Positions 1 to 8,295 of a stretch of DNA of 31,979 nucleotides are shown piece after piece. A program made the position numbers and the translations under genes. The notes beneath the pieces were generated by a model. The model saw only the letters and a list, made by a program, of their open reading frames with translations. It was not told the DNA's origin and searched no databases. The first letter of the stretch is position 1; the number at the start of each line of letters is the position of its first letter. Location of the stretch: the NCBI GenBank assembly GCA_964510205.1, contig CAZEBW010000041.1, positions 1-31,979 of the forward strand, read 5' to 3'. Source of the DNA: CAZEBW01 sp964510205. GTDB taxonomy: Bacteria > Chloroflexota > Anaerolineae > VGOG01.

Positions 1-86
1 ACGTTGTGAAGGTGCAAATTACCTCCGTATGGAGGGTTTTTCAGAGCACTCCTAGCTCTATAACGCTCAACAGGTAGCCCAATCCT

Positions 87-240
87 CAAGAATTCCGTCG
101 TTTGGAAACCCTTGCCCGGCAATCTCTAGATCGAGATACTCTGGTCGGGCTGACCCAACTCATTACTACTTCAGCAGGCTATCAACCAGTGTGTCACACA
201 TTATAGGGGAAAAGCCATCTGCAAGATTGACGCAGATGGC
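87..240 (+). repeat. Duplicated gene-end segment, copy 1
   Basis: This segment is similar to 677-827, shifted by about 590 bases. Both copies read RLETLxRxSxDxDTLxxLTQL in the plus frame, here ending at TAG 204-206, and both are followed by a GTG(T/A)G-CCACACA-like stretch and a terminator-like hairpin. The frame is closed upstream by TAG at 75-77, so only the last 42 codons remain. I do not recognise the protein family. It is most likely the 3' end of a broken gene. Confidence 0.6.
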
Positions 241-398
241 TTCTTCGCGTGTACTGGGTGGGGCGTGATGTGCTGCCACACCTGCCACCCAGGCCGATAC
301 TGGATCGCTTCCGCCAGATGAGGCGTCTCTATCCGCTGCGACGCCGCCAGATCGGCGATGGTGTGGGCCAGCTTCAAACGACTGGCATACCAAAGATC
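201..398 (-). pseudogene. comM: C-terminal remnant of ComM/YifB Mg-chelatase-like AAA ATPase
   Basis: Translating the minus strand gives YASRLKLAHTIADLAASQR, continuing with HLAEAIQYRP. This matches the C-terminal helical domain that ends ComM/YifB (family pattern about ILKVARTIADL...HLAEAIQYR). ComM is a hexameric helicase-like ATPase that aids branch migration in natural transformation. The frame is closed on the upstream side by TAG at 399-401 and ends at TAA 201-203, so about 450 residues are missing, including the Walker motifs. The N-terminal piece of a comM gene lies nearby on the opposite strand (522-686), so this is debris of a rearranged gene. The normal ComM end is close to QYR, so the last 23 or so codons are probably read-through. 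Confidence 0.75.
214..240 (+). terminator. Hairpin, likely rho-independent terminator
   Basis: Perfect 9-bp arms GCCATCTGC and GCAGATGGC flank a 9-nt loop. The hairpin is preceded by AAAA and followed by TTCTTC. It lies 7 bases after the TAG that closes the copy 1 frame, so it suits termination of a plus-strand gene whose body is gone. The T tract is short. Confidence 0.55.
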
Positions 399-521
399 CT
401 AGCAAGCAATTTGCCAGAGCCTTTTCCTTCTCCCAGACCAACTTGAATGTTTTTGCAATCTAGGCTATACTACGGACTGGCACTGAGGATAAGTCAAAGT
501 CGAATCGTCGAGGGAGAGGGA

Positions 522-743
522 ATGTTAGCCAAAGTCACCAGTTGCGCCGTAATCGGCCTGGACGGAGCCATCGTCGAGGTAGAAGTGGACACCTCGCGCG
601 GGTTGCCCAGCTTAACCATCGTTGGCTTGCCCGACGCGGCGGTCCAGGAGAGCAGAGAGCGCGTGCGGGCGGCCATAAAGAACTCGGACGTTTGGAAACC
701 CTTCCCCGTGAATCTTTCGACGAGGATACGCTCTTCAACCTGA
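522..743 (+). pseudogene. comM: N-terminal remnant of ComM/YifB
   Basis: The frame starts MLAKVTSCAVIGLDGAIVEV and continues to RVRAAIKNS. These are about 55 residues typical of the ComM N-terminus (Lon-protease-like fold preceding the AAA domain). A purine-rich site, GAGGGAGAGGG, sits just before the ATG, so this start is preferred over an in-frame codon 75 bases upstream. At about 686 the homology stops abruptly and the frame runs 18 codons into the duplicated gene-end segment before TGA 741-743. No ATPase motifs remain, so the product would not be functional. Whether it and the minus-strand C-terminal remnant come from one comM gene cannot be told from here. Confidence 0.8.
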
Positions 744-827
744 CCCAGCTTGTCACTGCATCGATGGGTTCCTAACTCGTGAGCCACACATAGGCAAAAA
801 GCCACCTGCGTCAACCACATGGTGGCC
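677..827 (+). repeat. Duplicated gene-end segment, copy 2
   Basis: Second copy of the segment at 87-240. The reading frame gives KELGRLETLPRESFDEDTL and stops at TAA 773-775, against QEFRRLETLARQSLDRDTL in copy 1. The copies have diverged by many substitutions but keep the frame, the spacing to a following hairpin and the CCACACA element. That suggests two old paralogous gene ends rather than a recent duplication. The left edge coincides with the point where comM homology stops, inside AAGAACTCGG, which is partly shared by both copies. Confidence 0.6.
801..826 (+). terminator. Terminator-like hairpin after copy 2
   Basis: GCCACC and GGTGGC pair across a 14-nt loop, preceded by AAAAA and followed by CTTTTC. 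It is the counterpart of the hairpin at 214-240 but with a shorter stem. It could also act bidirectionally as a stop for the ABC operon that ends at 909 on the minus strand. A second dyad, CTGCAAG-GG-CTTGCAG at 854-869, lies even closer to that operon end but lacks a T tract. Confidence 0.45.
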
Positions 828-908
828 TTTTCATTGATTTGCTCTGAGAAGTTCTGCAAGGGCTTGCAGTTCCCCATGTTGCGCGAATCGCGTGTGCGTT
901 GTAGCTCG

Positions 909-1937
909 TTACAGATGCGCTGTGTTGGGATTGACGGACAGGCAAGCCACCTGATGATCGGGACCTACGCTCTGGAGCTGTGGCTCGGTCTGGGAGCATC
1001 GGGCGGAGGCTGCCGGACAGCGAGGGTGGAAGCGGCAGCCGGAAGGCAGATCAATGGGGTTGGGCGTCTCCCCCTCCAGGATCATCCGCTTCCGTCGCCG
1101 TCGGGGATTGGGCACAGGGATTACGGAGAGGAGGGCCTGGGTGTAGGGATGTCGCGGATCGCTCAATACCGTCTCGGTGGGGCCAATCTCAACAATCTTG
1201 CCCAGATACATCACGGCTACCCGGTCAGTGAAATGGACAGCCGTGGCCAAGTCGTGGGTGATATAGAGAACAGTGATGCCATGCTCATCACGCAACTGGC
1301 GCAGCAGGCCGAGAATGTCAGCGCGGATGGAAACGTCTAGCATGGACACAGGCTCGTCGGCCACGAGCAATTGCGGATTCAGCACCAACGCCCCAGCAAT
1401 AGCCAACCGCTGACGTTGGCCACCGGAGAGTTCCTGCGGATAGCGGTGGAAGAAGGCCTCTGCCGGTTTCAGGCCAGCGGCGTCCAGAGCTGCCCCGATT
1501 CGCTCGACTTTTTCCTCCCGCCCCTTCGTCAGTTGGTGCACCTCCAGCGGCTCTGCCACGGTGGCGAACACGGTTTGGCGAGGATTTAGGGATTCGTAGG
1601 GATCTTGAAAGATGATTTGCATCTGTCGACGCAGCCACAGGCGCTCACGGCTGTGCACCAGATGGGGAACGCTCTGACCGTTGAATAGAATCTTCCCCCC
1701 GCTAGGCTCGATCAGCCCCAGGATATTCAGGGCGGTGGTTGTCTTGCCCGACCCCGATTCTCCCACCAGCCCCAGGATCTCGCCCCGGGCCACAGAGAAA
1801 GTCACCCCATCCACGGCATGCACATGGCGCTGAGGCCTTCGCAGCAAAGTTCCAATGATACCTCTGGAGACAGGGAATAGCTTCCGTAGGTTACTGACTT
1901 CCAAGACGATTTCATCTCGCGTCGTCTCTTGTTCCAT
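909..1937 (-). CDS. Oligopeptide/dipeptide ABC transporter ATPase (DppF/OppF type)
   Basis: This is one of the two ATPases that power a peptide/nickel/opine-type importer from the cytoplasmic side. From the chosen start, Walker A GESGSGKTT lies near residues 60-68, followed by the Q-loop IIFQDPYESLNP, signature LSGGQRQR, Walker B LLVADEP and the switch ITHD. The C-terminal oligopeptide-transporter extension has the usual GCRFHPRCP. The product is 342 aa, normal for the family. A GTG 24 bases upstream would also open the frame, but AGGTGAGG sits just before the ATG at 1937, so that start is chosen. It is the last gene of a five-gene importer operon, 36 bases after the partner ATPase. Substrate cannot be read from the ATPase. 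Confidence 0.93.
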   Translation of the reverse strand: MEQETTRDEIVLEVSNLRKLFPVSRGIIGTLLRRPQRHVHAVDGVTFSVARGEILGLVGESGSGKTTTALNILGLIEPSGGKILFNGQSVPHLVHSRERLWLRRQMQIIFQDPYESLNPRQTVFATVAEPLEVHQLTKGREEKVERIGAALDAAGLKPAEAFFHRYPQELSGGQRQRLAIAGALVLNPQLLVADEPVSMLDVSIRADILGLLRQLRDEHGITVLYITHDLATAVHFTDRVAVMYLGKIVEIGPTETVLSDPRHPYTQALLSVIPVPNPRRRRKRMILEGETPNPIDLPSGCRFHPRCPAASARCSQTEPQLQSVGPDHQVACLSVNPNTAHL

Positions 1938-1973
1938 TCGCCTCACCTCTCCCAAATCCACGAATCTGCGAGC

Positions 1974-2978
1974 TTACGAATCCACAAAGCCATGAGTACC
2001 TAAATACTCTGGATGACAAGCCACATAGTGGCCGGGCTTGACGGCCACCAACGGCGGACTTTCCACAGCACAGATGTCGCTCCTGCAATGGCAGCGCGGC
2101 TCAAAGCGACACCCCGGTGGCAACGCATCTAGCGGTGGGGGATAGCCAAGAATCGAAGCCAGGTCTGAGACTGGGCTTTCCACGTCAGGGAAAGCCCGCA
2201 GGAGTCGCTGAGTGTAGGGATGCAGCGACTCGTTGTAGATAGCATCCGCGCTGGCGTATTCGGCCGCCTTGCCGCCGTACATGACCAGGACGTCGTCGCA
2301 GATCTCGGCTACCACGCCCAGATCGTGGGTCACCAGGACGATAGACAAATCCAACTCTTGCTGCAGCTTCTGTAAAAGATTCAGTATCTGGGCCTGGATC
2401 ATCACATCGAGCGCGGTAGTAGGTTCGTCCGCGATGAGGATATCGGGGGAACACGCCAGGGCCATGGCGATCATGGCGCGCTGGCGCATCCCGCCGCTGT
2501 ATTGATGGGGGTACTGCTGCGCCATCTGCGGAGTGATCCCTACCATCTCCAGCAACTCGCCAACCCGCTGCTGAGCCGCTTTCTTGTCCACAGCCTCGTG
2601 GTGCCTAATGGCCTCAGCGATCTGATCGCCGACCTTGCGCACGGGGTTGAGAGCATTCATCGCTCCCTGGAAGACAAACGAAATCTTACTCCAGCGGTAC
2701 TTACGCATCTCCCGTTCGGATAACCGCAGCAGATCCACGCTGGGGCCGGCCTCCGACCGTACCCCGTACCGAACCTCGCCGGAGACGATACGTCCCTCGG
2801 CGGGAAGCAGCCGTAGCACTCCCAGCATAGCCGTGGTCTTGCCACACCCGCTCTCCCCCACCAACCCCAGCGACTGCCCCTGCTCCAGGCTGAAGCTCAA
2901 GTCTTCCACTGCGTGCAGCACGACGTCTTGTTTGGTCAGATAGTTGACAGAGAGATTCCGCACTTCCAAAATGGCCAT
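1974..2978 (-). CDS. Oligopeptide/dipeptide ABC transporter ATPase (DppD/OppD type)
   Basis: Partner ATPase of the gene that follows. The 334-aa product has Walker A GESGCGKTT at residues 41-49, Q-loop FVFQGAMNALNP, signature YSGGMRQR, Walker B ILIADEPTTALD and switch VTHD. The C-terminal tail carries CRFEPRCHCRSDIC, the Cys-rich end of DppD-type subunits; related tails bind an Fe-S cluster in some members. The ATG overlaps the TAA of the preceding permease by one base (TAATG), which implies translational coupling. DppD and DppF form the heterodimeric motor, and these two are the only importer ATPases in the window, although there are two sets of permeases. Confidence 0.94.
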   Translation of the reverse strand: MAILEVRNLSVNYLTKQDVVLHAVEDLSFSLEQGQSLGLVGESGCGKTTAMLGVLRLLPAEGRIVSGEVRYGVRSEAGPSVDLLRLSEREMRKYRWSKISFVFQGAMNALNPVRKVGDQIAEAIRHHEAVDKKAAQQRVGELLEMVGITPQMAQQYPHQYSGGMRQRAMIAMALACSPDILIADEPTTALDVMIQAQILNLLQKLQQELDLSIVLVTHDLGVVAEICDDVLVMYGGKAAEYASADAIYNESLHPYTQRLLRAFPDVESPVSDLASILGYPPPLDALPPGCRFEPRCHCRSDICAVESPPLVAVKPGHYVACHPEYLGTHGFVDS

Positions 2979-3904
2979 TACTCTGTTACCCCTTCTGCTT
3001 CCAACCCCTTGCCGCCTGGCACCAGCGCCACCATCTGCCGTGGATCAAACAGGTGATGGGTCTTGAGCCTGGGGTTGACGATTTCCTCTAGGGCGGTGCC
3101 TATCAAGACCAACCCCACACTAACCCAGACAATGGCAATGCCTGGCGGCAGCAGGAACCACCAGGCCATGCGGCTGATGGCCCGCTCGAAGGCGAAGTGG
3201 AGCATCATGCCCCAACTGACCAGCGTGGGGTCGCCCAGCCCCAGGAAACTGAGCGATGATTCGGCGATGATAGCGGTTGAGGTGTCCATCACCCCTTGGG
3301 CGATGATGAGGGGCAGAACCTGGGGGAGGATGTGGCGGGTGATGATGCGCAGGCTTCCCGCGCCAATGGCCCGGGCGCGCAGGATGAACTGCCGTTCCTT
3401 GATCGAGAGCACCTGCGAGCGCACCAGACGCGCCATGTAGGTCCAGTACAGCAGCCCAATTACCAGGATGATCTTTCCCATCCCTCGCCCCCAAACGGAG
3501 ATGATGACCAGCATGAGGGGCAGGGTGGGAACAACTAGTAAGAAATCCACCAGTCGCATCAAGGCGCTGTCAACCCTTCCCCCGTAGTAGCCAGCAATCA
3601 GGCCTACGACGGTACCAATGAACATGGACATGAAGGACGCGGTGAAGCCCACTATCAGCGAAATCCGCGCGCCGTAGATGAGCTGACTCAGCACGTCCTT
3701 GCCGGCATCGTCCCGACCCAACAGGTGTTCAGCATCCGGCGGAGCCAGAATGTCCCCGACCTTGGTGTCTACCCGTGCATCGGGATCGTAGGGCGCGAGC
3801 CAGGGAGCGAGCACGGCCATAAACACCGCCGACAGCAGCATAAGCAAGCCAAACATGGCCATCGGTTTGCGCCGGAAGGTACTCCAAACTTGTTTTAAAT
3901 CCAT
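2978..3904 (-). CDS. Peptide-type ABC transporter permease (DppC type)
   Basis: Inner-membrane subunit of 308 aa. It has an N-terminal transmembrane helix (MFGLLMLLSAVFMAVLAPWL), the DppC-type LGRDDAGKDVLSQLIYGAR segment, and then about five more helices. The EAA-type coupling loop ARAIGAGSLRIITRHILPQ contacts the ATPases. The C-terminus is extended by about 25 residues beyond NPRLK, which is a little unusual. The gene starts 14 bases after the DppB-type gene with AGGAGA about ten bases before the ATG. It pairs with the upstream permease to make the translocation pore. Confidence 0.93.
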   Translation of the reverse strand: MDLKQVWSTFRRKPMAMFGLLMLLSAVFMAVLAPWLAPYDPDARVDTKVGDILAPPDAEHLLGRDDAGKDVLSQLIYGARISLIVGFTASFMSMFIGTVVGLIAGYYGGRVDSALMRLVDFLLVVPTLPLMLVIISVWGRGMGKIILVIGLLYWTYMARLVRSQVLSIKERQFILRARAIGAGSLRIITRHILPQVLPLIIAQGVMDTSTAIIAESSLSFLGLGDPTLVSWGMMLHFAFERAISRMAWWFLLPPGIAIVWVSVGLVLIGTALEEIVNPRLKTHHLFDPRQMVALVPGGKGLEAEGVTE

Positions 3905-3918
3905 TTTGCCGCAATCTC

Positions 3919-4932
3919 CTATTCCGCCTTCACGCGCGGATCCAATATCGAATAGAGCAGGTCTGCCAGCAAGTTGGCCCCGATAACGCTAACGGCCAGG
4001 AGCAGAAAAGCGCCCTGGAGCACCGGGAAGTCCTGCTTGCCCACTGAATCGTAGATCAGCCGTCCGATCCCCGGCCAGGAGAAGACGGTCTCCACCTGGA
4101 TAGCTCCGCCAACGGTGTAGCCCAGCGTGAGCGCGATGAGGGTGATCATGGGCAGCATGGCATTTTTGAGAGCGTGATCGCGCAATATCTGGAAGGTACT
4201 CAATCCCTTCGCTTTGGCCGTCAGGATGTAGTCCTCGCTCAGCACCTCCACCAAGCTGCTGCGCATGACCATCATATACATGCTGATGTAGCCGATGCCC
4301 AGGGTTAGGGTAGGCAGAACGAGGTGCTTCCCGACGTCGGACCAGTAGGCCCAACCGTCCTCTGGCCTCAGGCCTGGGGTGACCATCATACCGGTGGGCA
4401 GGTGTCCACGAGCTAAAATCACCAGGATAATGCCAAAGAAGAAAGTGGGGATGGACCAGGTGAACAGTCCCCAGATCAGGACACCGGTATCCAGTTTGGA
4501 GCCGCGCCGCCAGGCCCCGATGATTCCCAATCCTATGCCTATCACAATGGACATCACTTCACCCAGCACCAGCAGCACCACCGTGCGCCACACGCGCTCC
4601 ACCAGCACTTCGGCCACATTGCGCCGAGTGGCGAAGGAGATGCCCAGATTACCTTGCAGTAGGTTGCGGATGTAGGCCGTGAACTGTGTGTCAAACGCCC
4701 CTGCCAGATCCCCTTCTCGCAACCGCTCGACGTCTAGCCAAATGGCCTTGTCCAGACCAAACTGGGTCTTGATCCGCTCAACCGCTGCGCGATCCATTCT
4801 CGCGCTCTGGATGAGGGCTCTAACTGGGTCGCCGGGCAGGATGCGAAAGAGGAAAAAATTGAAAACTACCACCACAGCCAGAGTGACCACGGCGTAAAGG
4901 AATTTGCGAATAACATAGTCGCTGCGCTGCAT
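3919..4932 (-). CDS. Peptide-type ABC transporter permease (DppB type)
   Basis: The 337-aa permease begins MQRSDYVIRKFLYAVVTLAV, followed by FRILPGDPVRAL, the DppB N-terminal hallmark. The EAA loop is AKAKGLSTFQILRDHALKNA, and the protein ends YSILDPRVKAE, as DppB does. The open frame extends 21 codons further upstream, but that extension runs through a strong hairpin. An AGGTG site lies five bases before the internal ATG at 4932, so that start is preferred. It is second in the operon, 98 bases after the binding-protein gene, with a stable stem-loop in the gap. Confidence 0.93.
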   Translation of the reverse strand: MQRSDYVIRKFLYAVVTLAVVVVFNFFLFRILPGDPVRALIQSARMDRAAVERIKTQFGLDKAIWLDVERLREGDLAGAFDTQFTAYIRNLLQGNLGISFATRRNVAEVLVERVWRTVVLLVLGEVMSIVIGIGLGIIGAWRRGSKLDTGVLIWGLFTWSIPTFFFGIILVILARGHLPTGMMVTPGLRPEDGWAYWSDVGKHLVLPTLTLGIGYISMYMMVMRSSLVEVLSEDYILTAKAKGLSTFQILRDHALKNAMLPMITLIALTLGYTVGGAIQVETVFSWPGIGRLIYDSVGKQDFPVLQGAFLLLAVSVIGANLLADLLYSILDPRVKAE

Positions 4933-4946
4933 AGACACCTCATTTA

Positions 4947-4987
4947 CCCTCCGGTCGGTCCAGCAAGAAACCAGACCGACCGGAGGG
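4947..4987 (-). promoter_or_regulatory. Intercistronic stem-loop between binding protein and permeases
   Basis: Perfect 14-bp arms CCCTCCGGTCGGTC and GACCGACCGGAGGG enclose a 13-nt loop. The hairpin lies between the stop of the binding-protein gene and the ribosome-binding site of the DppB-type gene. No T tract follows in the minus direction, so it is more likely an mRNA-stabilising or partial-attenuation element than a full terminator. Such elements are known to raise binding-protein levels above those of the permeases. Confidence 0.7.
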
Positions 4988-5030
4988 TGAAACACACGGG
5001 AACTCGTCCGTTCAGATTAGAGAGCTTTGG

Positions 5031-6890
5031 TCAGTGAAGTGCACTGGCGTGCATAAGCGACCATTTCCCAATCAGGTACTTGGCTTCTGTCCTGAAACCG
5101 GTGAAGCGGTCGCTGCGGTAAGCCGCGATGTTGACTCGGTATTGGAGCACGATCCAGGGGCGATCGTTGTAGATCTTCCCCTGCATCTCCCAGACAATCT
5201 CACGCCGCTCTTCGTGATCCACGGCGGTGGCTTGCTGGACGTACATCTCCTCGAATTCCTCGTCGCAGTAGCCATTGGGGTTCCAGCCCCATCCTTCCCG
5301 CTCGTCGCACTTGAAGATCACCATGCCGAAGTCAGGGTCAATGTCCATGCCCCACCACCAGTAGTTCAAGTCGAAGTCGAACTCGTAGGCTTTTGCAGAT
5401 TGGGTGTCGAAGTCCACGGAGTTGATCTCTGTGCCGATGCCGACTTGGGCCAGGCCATCGGAGATGATCTCCAGAATTCGGGCATCGGTAGCGCCATCCC
5501 CTCCCATTAGGCGGTACTCCAGCGGGTTGCCGTCGGACCACTCACGGATGCCATCGCCGTCGCTGTCCACGTAGCCAACCTCATCGAGAACGCGATTTCC
5601 CTCATCGGGATCGAAGGGGATGCCCTCGATATCGCTGTTGTGCCAATCGCCCAGGCTGGGAGCGATCATGGTTGTGGCCGGTGTGCCAAAGCCCAGGAAA
5701 GCCACATCAATGATCTTCTGCCGGTCAATGCCGTACTCAATGGCCAGACGCACTGTCGGATCGTTCAAGCTCTCCGGCTGGGTGCCGTCCTCGTGGGAGT
5801 TGATGCTCAACTCATCCACCGCGTGTCCCTGCAAGACCTCCACGTGGATATCCTCCGCGTCCTGCAGGGTCTGCACCGCCGTGGCGGGAACGCCTTCGAT
5901 GATGGCAATCTCGCCAGCCAACAGCGCTTGCACCATAGCATCCTCGGTGGCATATTGCTGGTAGATGAGCTTGTCAATTGCCGGCTTGCCGCCCCAGTAG
6001 TCTTCGTTGGCCTCCAAGATCAGGTACTCGTCCGCAACGTAGTCCGTCACTTTGTATGGGCCTGTGCCCGTGGCGGCGGCCAGATCGGCGAACTCCGACA
6101 TGTCTTCGTAGTTGTCAAACTGACCCCACACACTCTCGGGGACGATGAAGGCCCAGAACATCAGGTATTCCATGTTGCCTAACGGATCTCCTGTGGTGAT
6201 CTGCAGGGTCGTGTCGTCCAGGGCGGTGACGTCCGTGAAGTTCCACCACAGGTACGACAAGCTATCGTTGCCTACATTCATCATCCAGTTGAGGCTCCAG
6301 GCGACATCCTCGGCGGTGCAGGGAGTGCCATCGTGGAACGTTACGCCCTCGCGGATCTTGAGGGTCCACACCAGGCCGTCGTCGGATACGCTCCAGCTCT
6401 CCGCTAGGCCGGGCCTGTAGTTGCCCAAGGCGCTGGTCTCGACCACTGAATCGTAGATCAGGCGCCAGATGGACCAACTCGTCCAGGAAACGTTGATGTT
6501 GATGGTATCCAGGATGTAAGTGGCGCCGACGCGCATGGTGACCTCGCCCTCCGGCGCGGGTTTGGCGAGGGCAGCGTATCTGGCCGCTTCCTCAGTGCTG
6601 GGGATGAGAAGCTTCCAGCCGGGATGGATCAGGCTGGGATTTTCGATGTGGGCGAAGCTGGTGTCCTCATCGTACTTGGCGTTGGTAGCGCCGACGATGG
6701 CCCAATAGGCCGGGCCACTGCCCAGGTACTTCTCCGCCAAAGTCCATAGGTTGTCGCCCAGCTTGACGGTGTAAGTTGCCTCCTCCTGGAGTGGAGGAGC
6801 AGCGCTGGCCACGCCCACCATGCTCAACAGTATGGCTAGTGTTAGAACCAGATTCAGCATAGCTCGTTTGCACCGTTTCTTCTTAGACAT
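5031..6890 (-). CDS. LysM-fused extracellular solute-binding protein, family 5 (DppA/OppA type)
   Basis: The 619-aa secreted protein begins with a basic segment, a hydrophobic core (LVLTLAILLSMVGVASA) and a signal-peptidase I-type ASA/AP site. No lipobox Cys is present. Residues about 38-97 form a LysM domain (YTVKLGDNLWTLAEKYLG, ending GWKLLIPS). From about 115 on it is a family 5 peptide/nickel-binding protein: PGLAESWSVSDDGLVWTLKI and VTFHDGTPCTAEDVAWSL are the standard motifs. The LysM domain probably holds the binding protein to cell-wall glycan in place of a lipid anchor. The ATG has a strong AGGAGGT site. It is first in the operon with two permeases and two ATPases. The ligand is unknown. 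Confidence 0.93.
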   Translation of the reverse strand: MSKKKRCKRAMLNLVLTLAILLSMVGVASAAPPLQEEATYTVKLGDNLWTLAEKYLGSGPAYWAIVGATNAKYDEDTSFAHIENPSLIHPGWKLLIPSTEEAARYAALAKPAPEGEVTMRVGATYILDTININVSWTSWSIWRLIYDSVVETSALGNYRPGLAESWSVSDDGLVWTLKIREGVTFHDGTPCTAEDVAWSLNWMMNVGNDSLSYLWWNFTDVTALDDTTLQITTGDPLGNMEYLMFWAFIVPESVWGQFDNYEDMSEFADLAAATGTGPYKVTDYVADEYLILEANEDYWGGKPAIDKLIYQQYATEDAMVQALLAGEIAIIEGVPATAVQTLQDAEDIHVEVLQGHAVDELSINSHEDGTQPESLNDPTVRLAIEYGIDRQKIIDVAFLGFGTPATTMIAPSLGDWHNSDIEGIPFDPDEGNRVLDEVGYVDSDGDGIREWSDGNPLEYRLMGGDGATDARILEIISDGLAQVGIGTEINSVDFDTQSAKAYEFDFDLNYWWWGMDIDPDFGMVIFKCDEREGWGWNPNGYCDEEFEEMYVQQATAVDHEERREIVWEMQGKIYNDRPWIVLQYRVNIAAYRSDRFTGFRTEAKYLIGKWSLMHASALH

Positions 6891-7012
6891 TTCTTACCTC
6901 CTTGTTTGTGTGTTGTGTCTTGAACTAACGCGAGACGTCAACATTCTCGTGCGCTAGGCATCCCTCCTTTCCGGATCAGAACGAGTTAGCGAGCCTATGC
7001 ATTCCCCACTCG

Positions 7013-7034
7013 CCTTGGATCTGACGATCCAAGG
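7013..7034. promoter_or_regulatory. Perfect dyad upstream of the LysM-binding-protein gene
   Basis: CCTTGGATC-TGAC-GATCCAAGG has 9-bp arms and a 4-nt loop. It sits in the 212-bp gap between the beta-lactamase-type gene (ends 7103) and the LysM binding protein (starts 6890). The core TGGATCTGACGATC recurs at 7073-7086, 57 bases away. No T tract follows on either strand, so an operator or a weak terminator are both possible. A TTGACG hexamer lies at 6936-6941 on the minus strand, but no convincing -10 follows it. Confidence 0.45.
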
Positions 7035-7102
7035 CCTGGCCTAGAACTCGCCAGCCCAACTTGAGGAAGTCGTGGATCTGACGATCTGCTCTGAGCATAG
7101 TG

Positions 7103-8293
7103 TCAGTCAACAAGCGCTTGGTAGACAAGTGTCCTGAAATCAGTCCTTATCGGGTACGTGCCGCTGGGGACATACTGCACCATGAGGATGCCGATGAGCT
7201 GCTCTTGTGGATCAATCCAGAAATGAGTACTAGCCCAGCCACCCCAACCATGGAGCCCCACCGATCCCATCCACCCCGATAGGGCCACATCCATCATGAC
7301 GCTGAAACCCAGCCCAAAGCCGAAGCCCGGCATTTGCTCTTCACCCATTGCTATGGGCATTAGGGCGGCAGGTAAATGGTTGCTAGTCATCAGCTCCACT
7401 GTCCTGGGGCCAAGCAAGCGCACACCGTCCAGTTCACCTCTGTTCAGGACGAACTGAGCGAAACGCAAGTAATCGGATGCTGTCGAGACCAGACCCGCTC
7501 CACCCAATTCCAGGCGTGTATTGAAGTAGTCGCCGCCAGTGGCGACGTCAATGAGCCCCAATGGTTCTTCATCGGTCTTCCCGTACAGTGTTGCAAAGCG
7601 GTCAACCTTCTCTGTTGGTATAGTAAAGGCAGTGTCCTCCATACCTAGAGGTTTGAAGATTTTCTCTTCAAAGAACTCGCCCAACGACATGTCAGAGATC
7701 AGCTCAACAAGGTGGCCCACCACGTCTGTGGCCATACTGTACCGCCACGCCTGCCCGGGCTGGTAGGCCAGCGGTAATTGGGTAATACGTCGGACCATCT
7801 CCTGATTCGTGAGGTCTGGAGACGTAAGGTCCACCTGATCGTACAGCTTGTCAATTGGGTCATGTGTGTCCTCGTATCCACCGTAGCTCAGCCCGGCGGT
7901 ATGTCTGAGCAGATCTTGAATGGTGATCTCGCGATCGAGGTCGGTTAGTCCACCTTGGCCAACTAGAACCATGACCTTCCCAAACTCAGGTATGAATTGG
8001 GTCACGGGATCGGTCGGGCGAACTAAGCCCTGTTCAAACAGCATCATCAATGCCACGCTGGTGATGGGCTTGGTCATGGAGTAGATGCGAAAGATGGTGT
8101 CGAATTGCATGGGCTTGGCTGTTTCGACATCCATCATACCGAAACGCTCAAGGTGAGCCACTTTCCCCTGGCGCGCCACCAGGGTTAGCAGGCCCGCAAG
8201 CTTGCCCTGGTCAACGTAGCGCTGCATTGCCCTACCGAGGCGGCTCAACCGGCTGGTTGAAAACCCCACTTCTTCTGGTGTAACGGTATTCAT
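7103..8293 (-). CDS. Serine hydrolase of the beta-lactamase / class C-like (family VIII esterase) fold
   Basis: The 396-aa product has the nucleophile motif S72-M-T-K75 (IYSMTKPITSV), a Tyr motif in WRYSMATDVVG and a C-terminal HGWGG in the place of KTG. These are characteristic of EstB-like esterases and D-aminopeptidase-like relatives rather than true beta-lactamases. No signal peptide is visible, so it is probably cytoplasmic. The frame runs further upstream into the previous gene, but AGGAGGA precedes the ATG at 8293, which defines the start. It begins 2 bases after the stop of the aconitase-X small subunit, so it belongs to the same operon. It may cleave an ester or amide bond of the imported substrate; that role is inference. 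Confidence 0.88.
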   Translation of the reverse strand: MNTVTPEEVGFSTSRLSRLGRAMQRYVDQGKLAGLLTLVARQGKVAHLERFGMMDVETAKPMQFDTIFRIYSMTKPITSVALMMLFEQGLVRPTDPVTQFIPEFGKVMVLVGQGGLTDLDREITIQDLLRHTAGLSYGGYEDTHDPIDKLYDQVDLTSPDLTNQEMVRRITQLPLAYQPGQAWRYSMATDVVGHLVELISDMSLGEFFEEKIFKPLGMEDTAFTIPTEKVDRFATLYGKTDEEPLGLIDVATGGDYFNTRLELGGAGLVSTASDYLRFAQFVLNRGELDGVRLLGPRTVELMTSNHLPAALMPIAMGEEQMPGFGFGLGFSVMMDVALSGWMGSVGLHGWGGWASTHFWIDPQEQLIGILMVQYVPSGTYPIRTDFRTLVYQALVD

Positions 8294-8295
8294 GC

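Noticed and set aside
819..1340. Plus-strand frame of 173 codons at the end of the importer operon
   Set aside because: It overlaps the DppF-type ATPase in antisense, and its sequence shows no domain.
7103..8293. True class C beta-lactamase (antibiotic resistance)
   Set aside because: No signal peptide, HGWGG in place of KTG, and a catabolic operon setting favour an EstB-like hydrolase.
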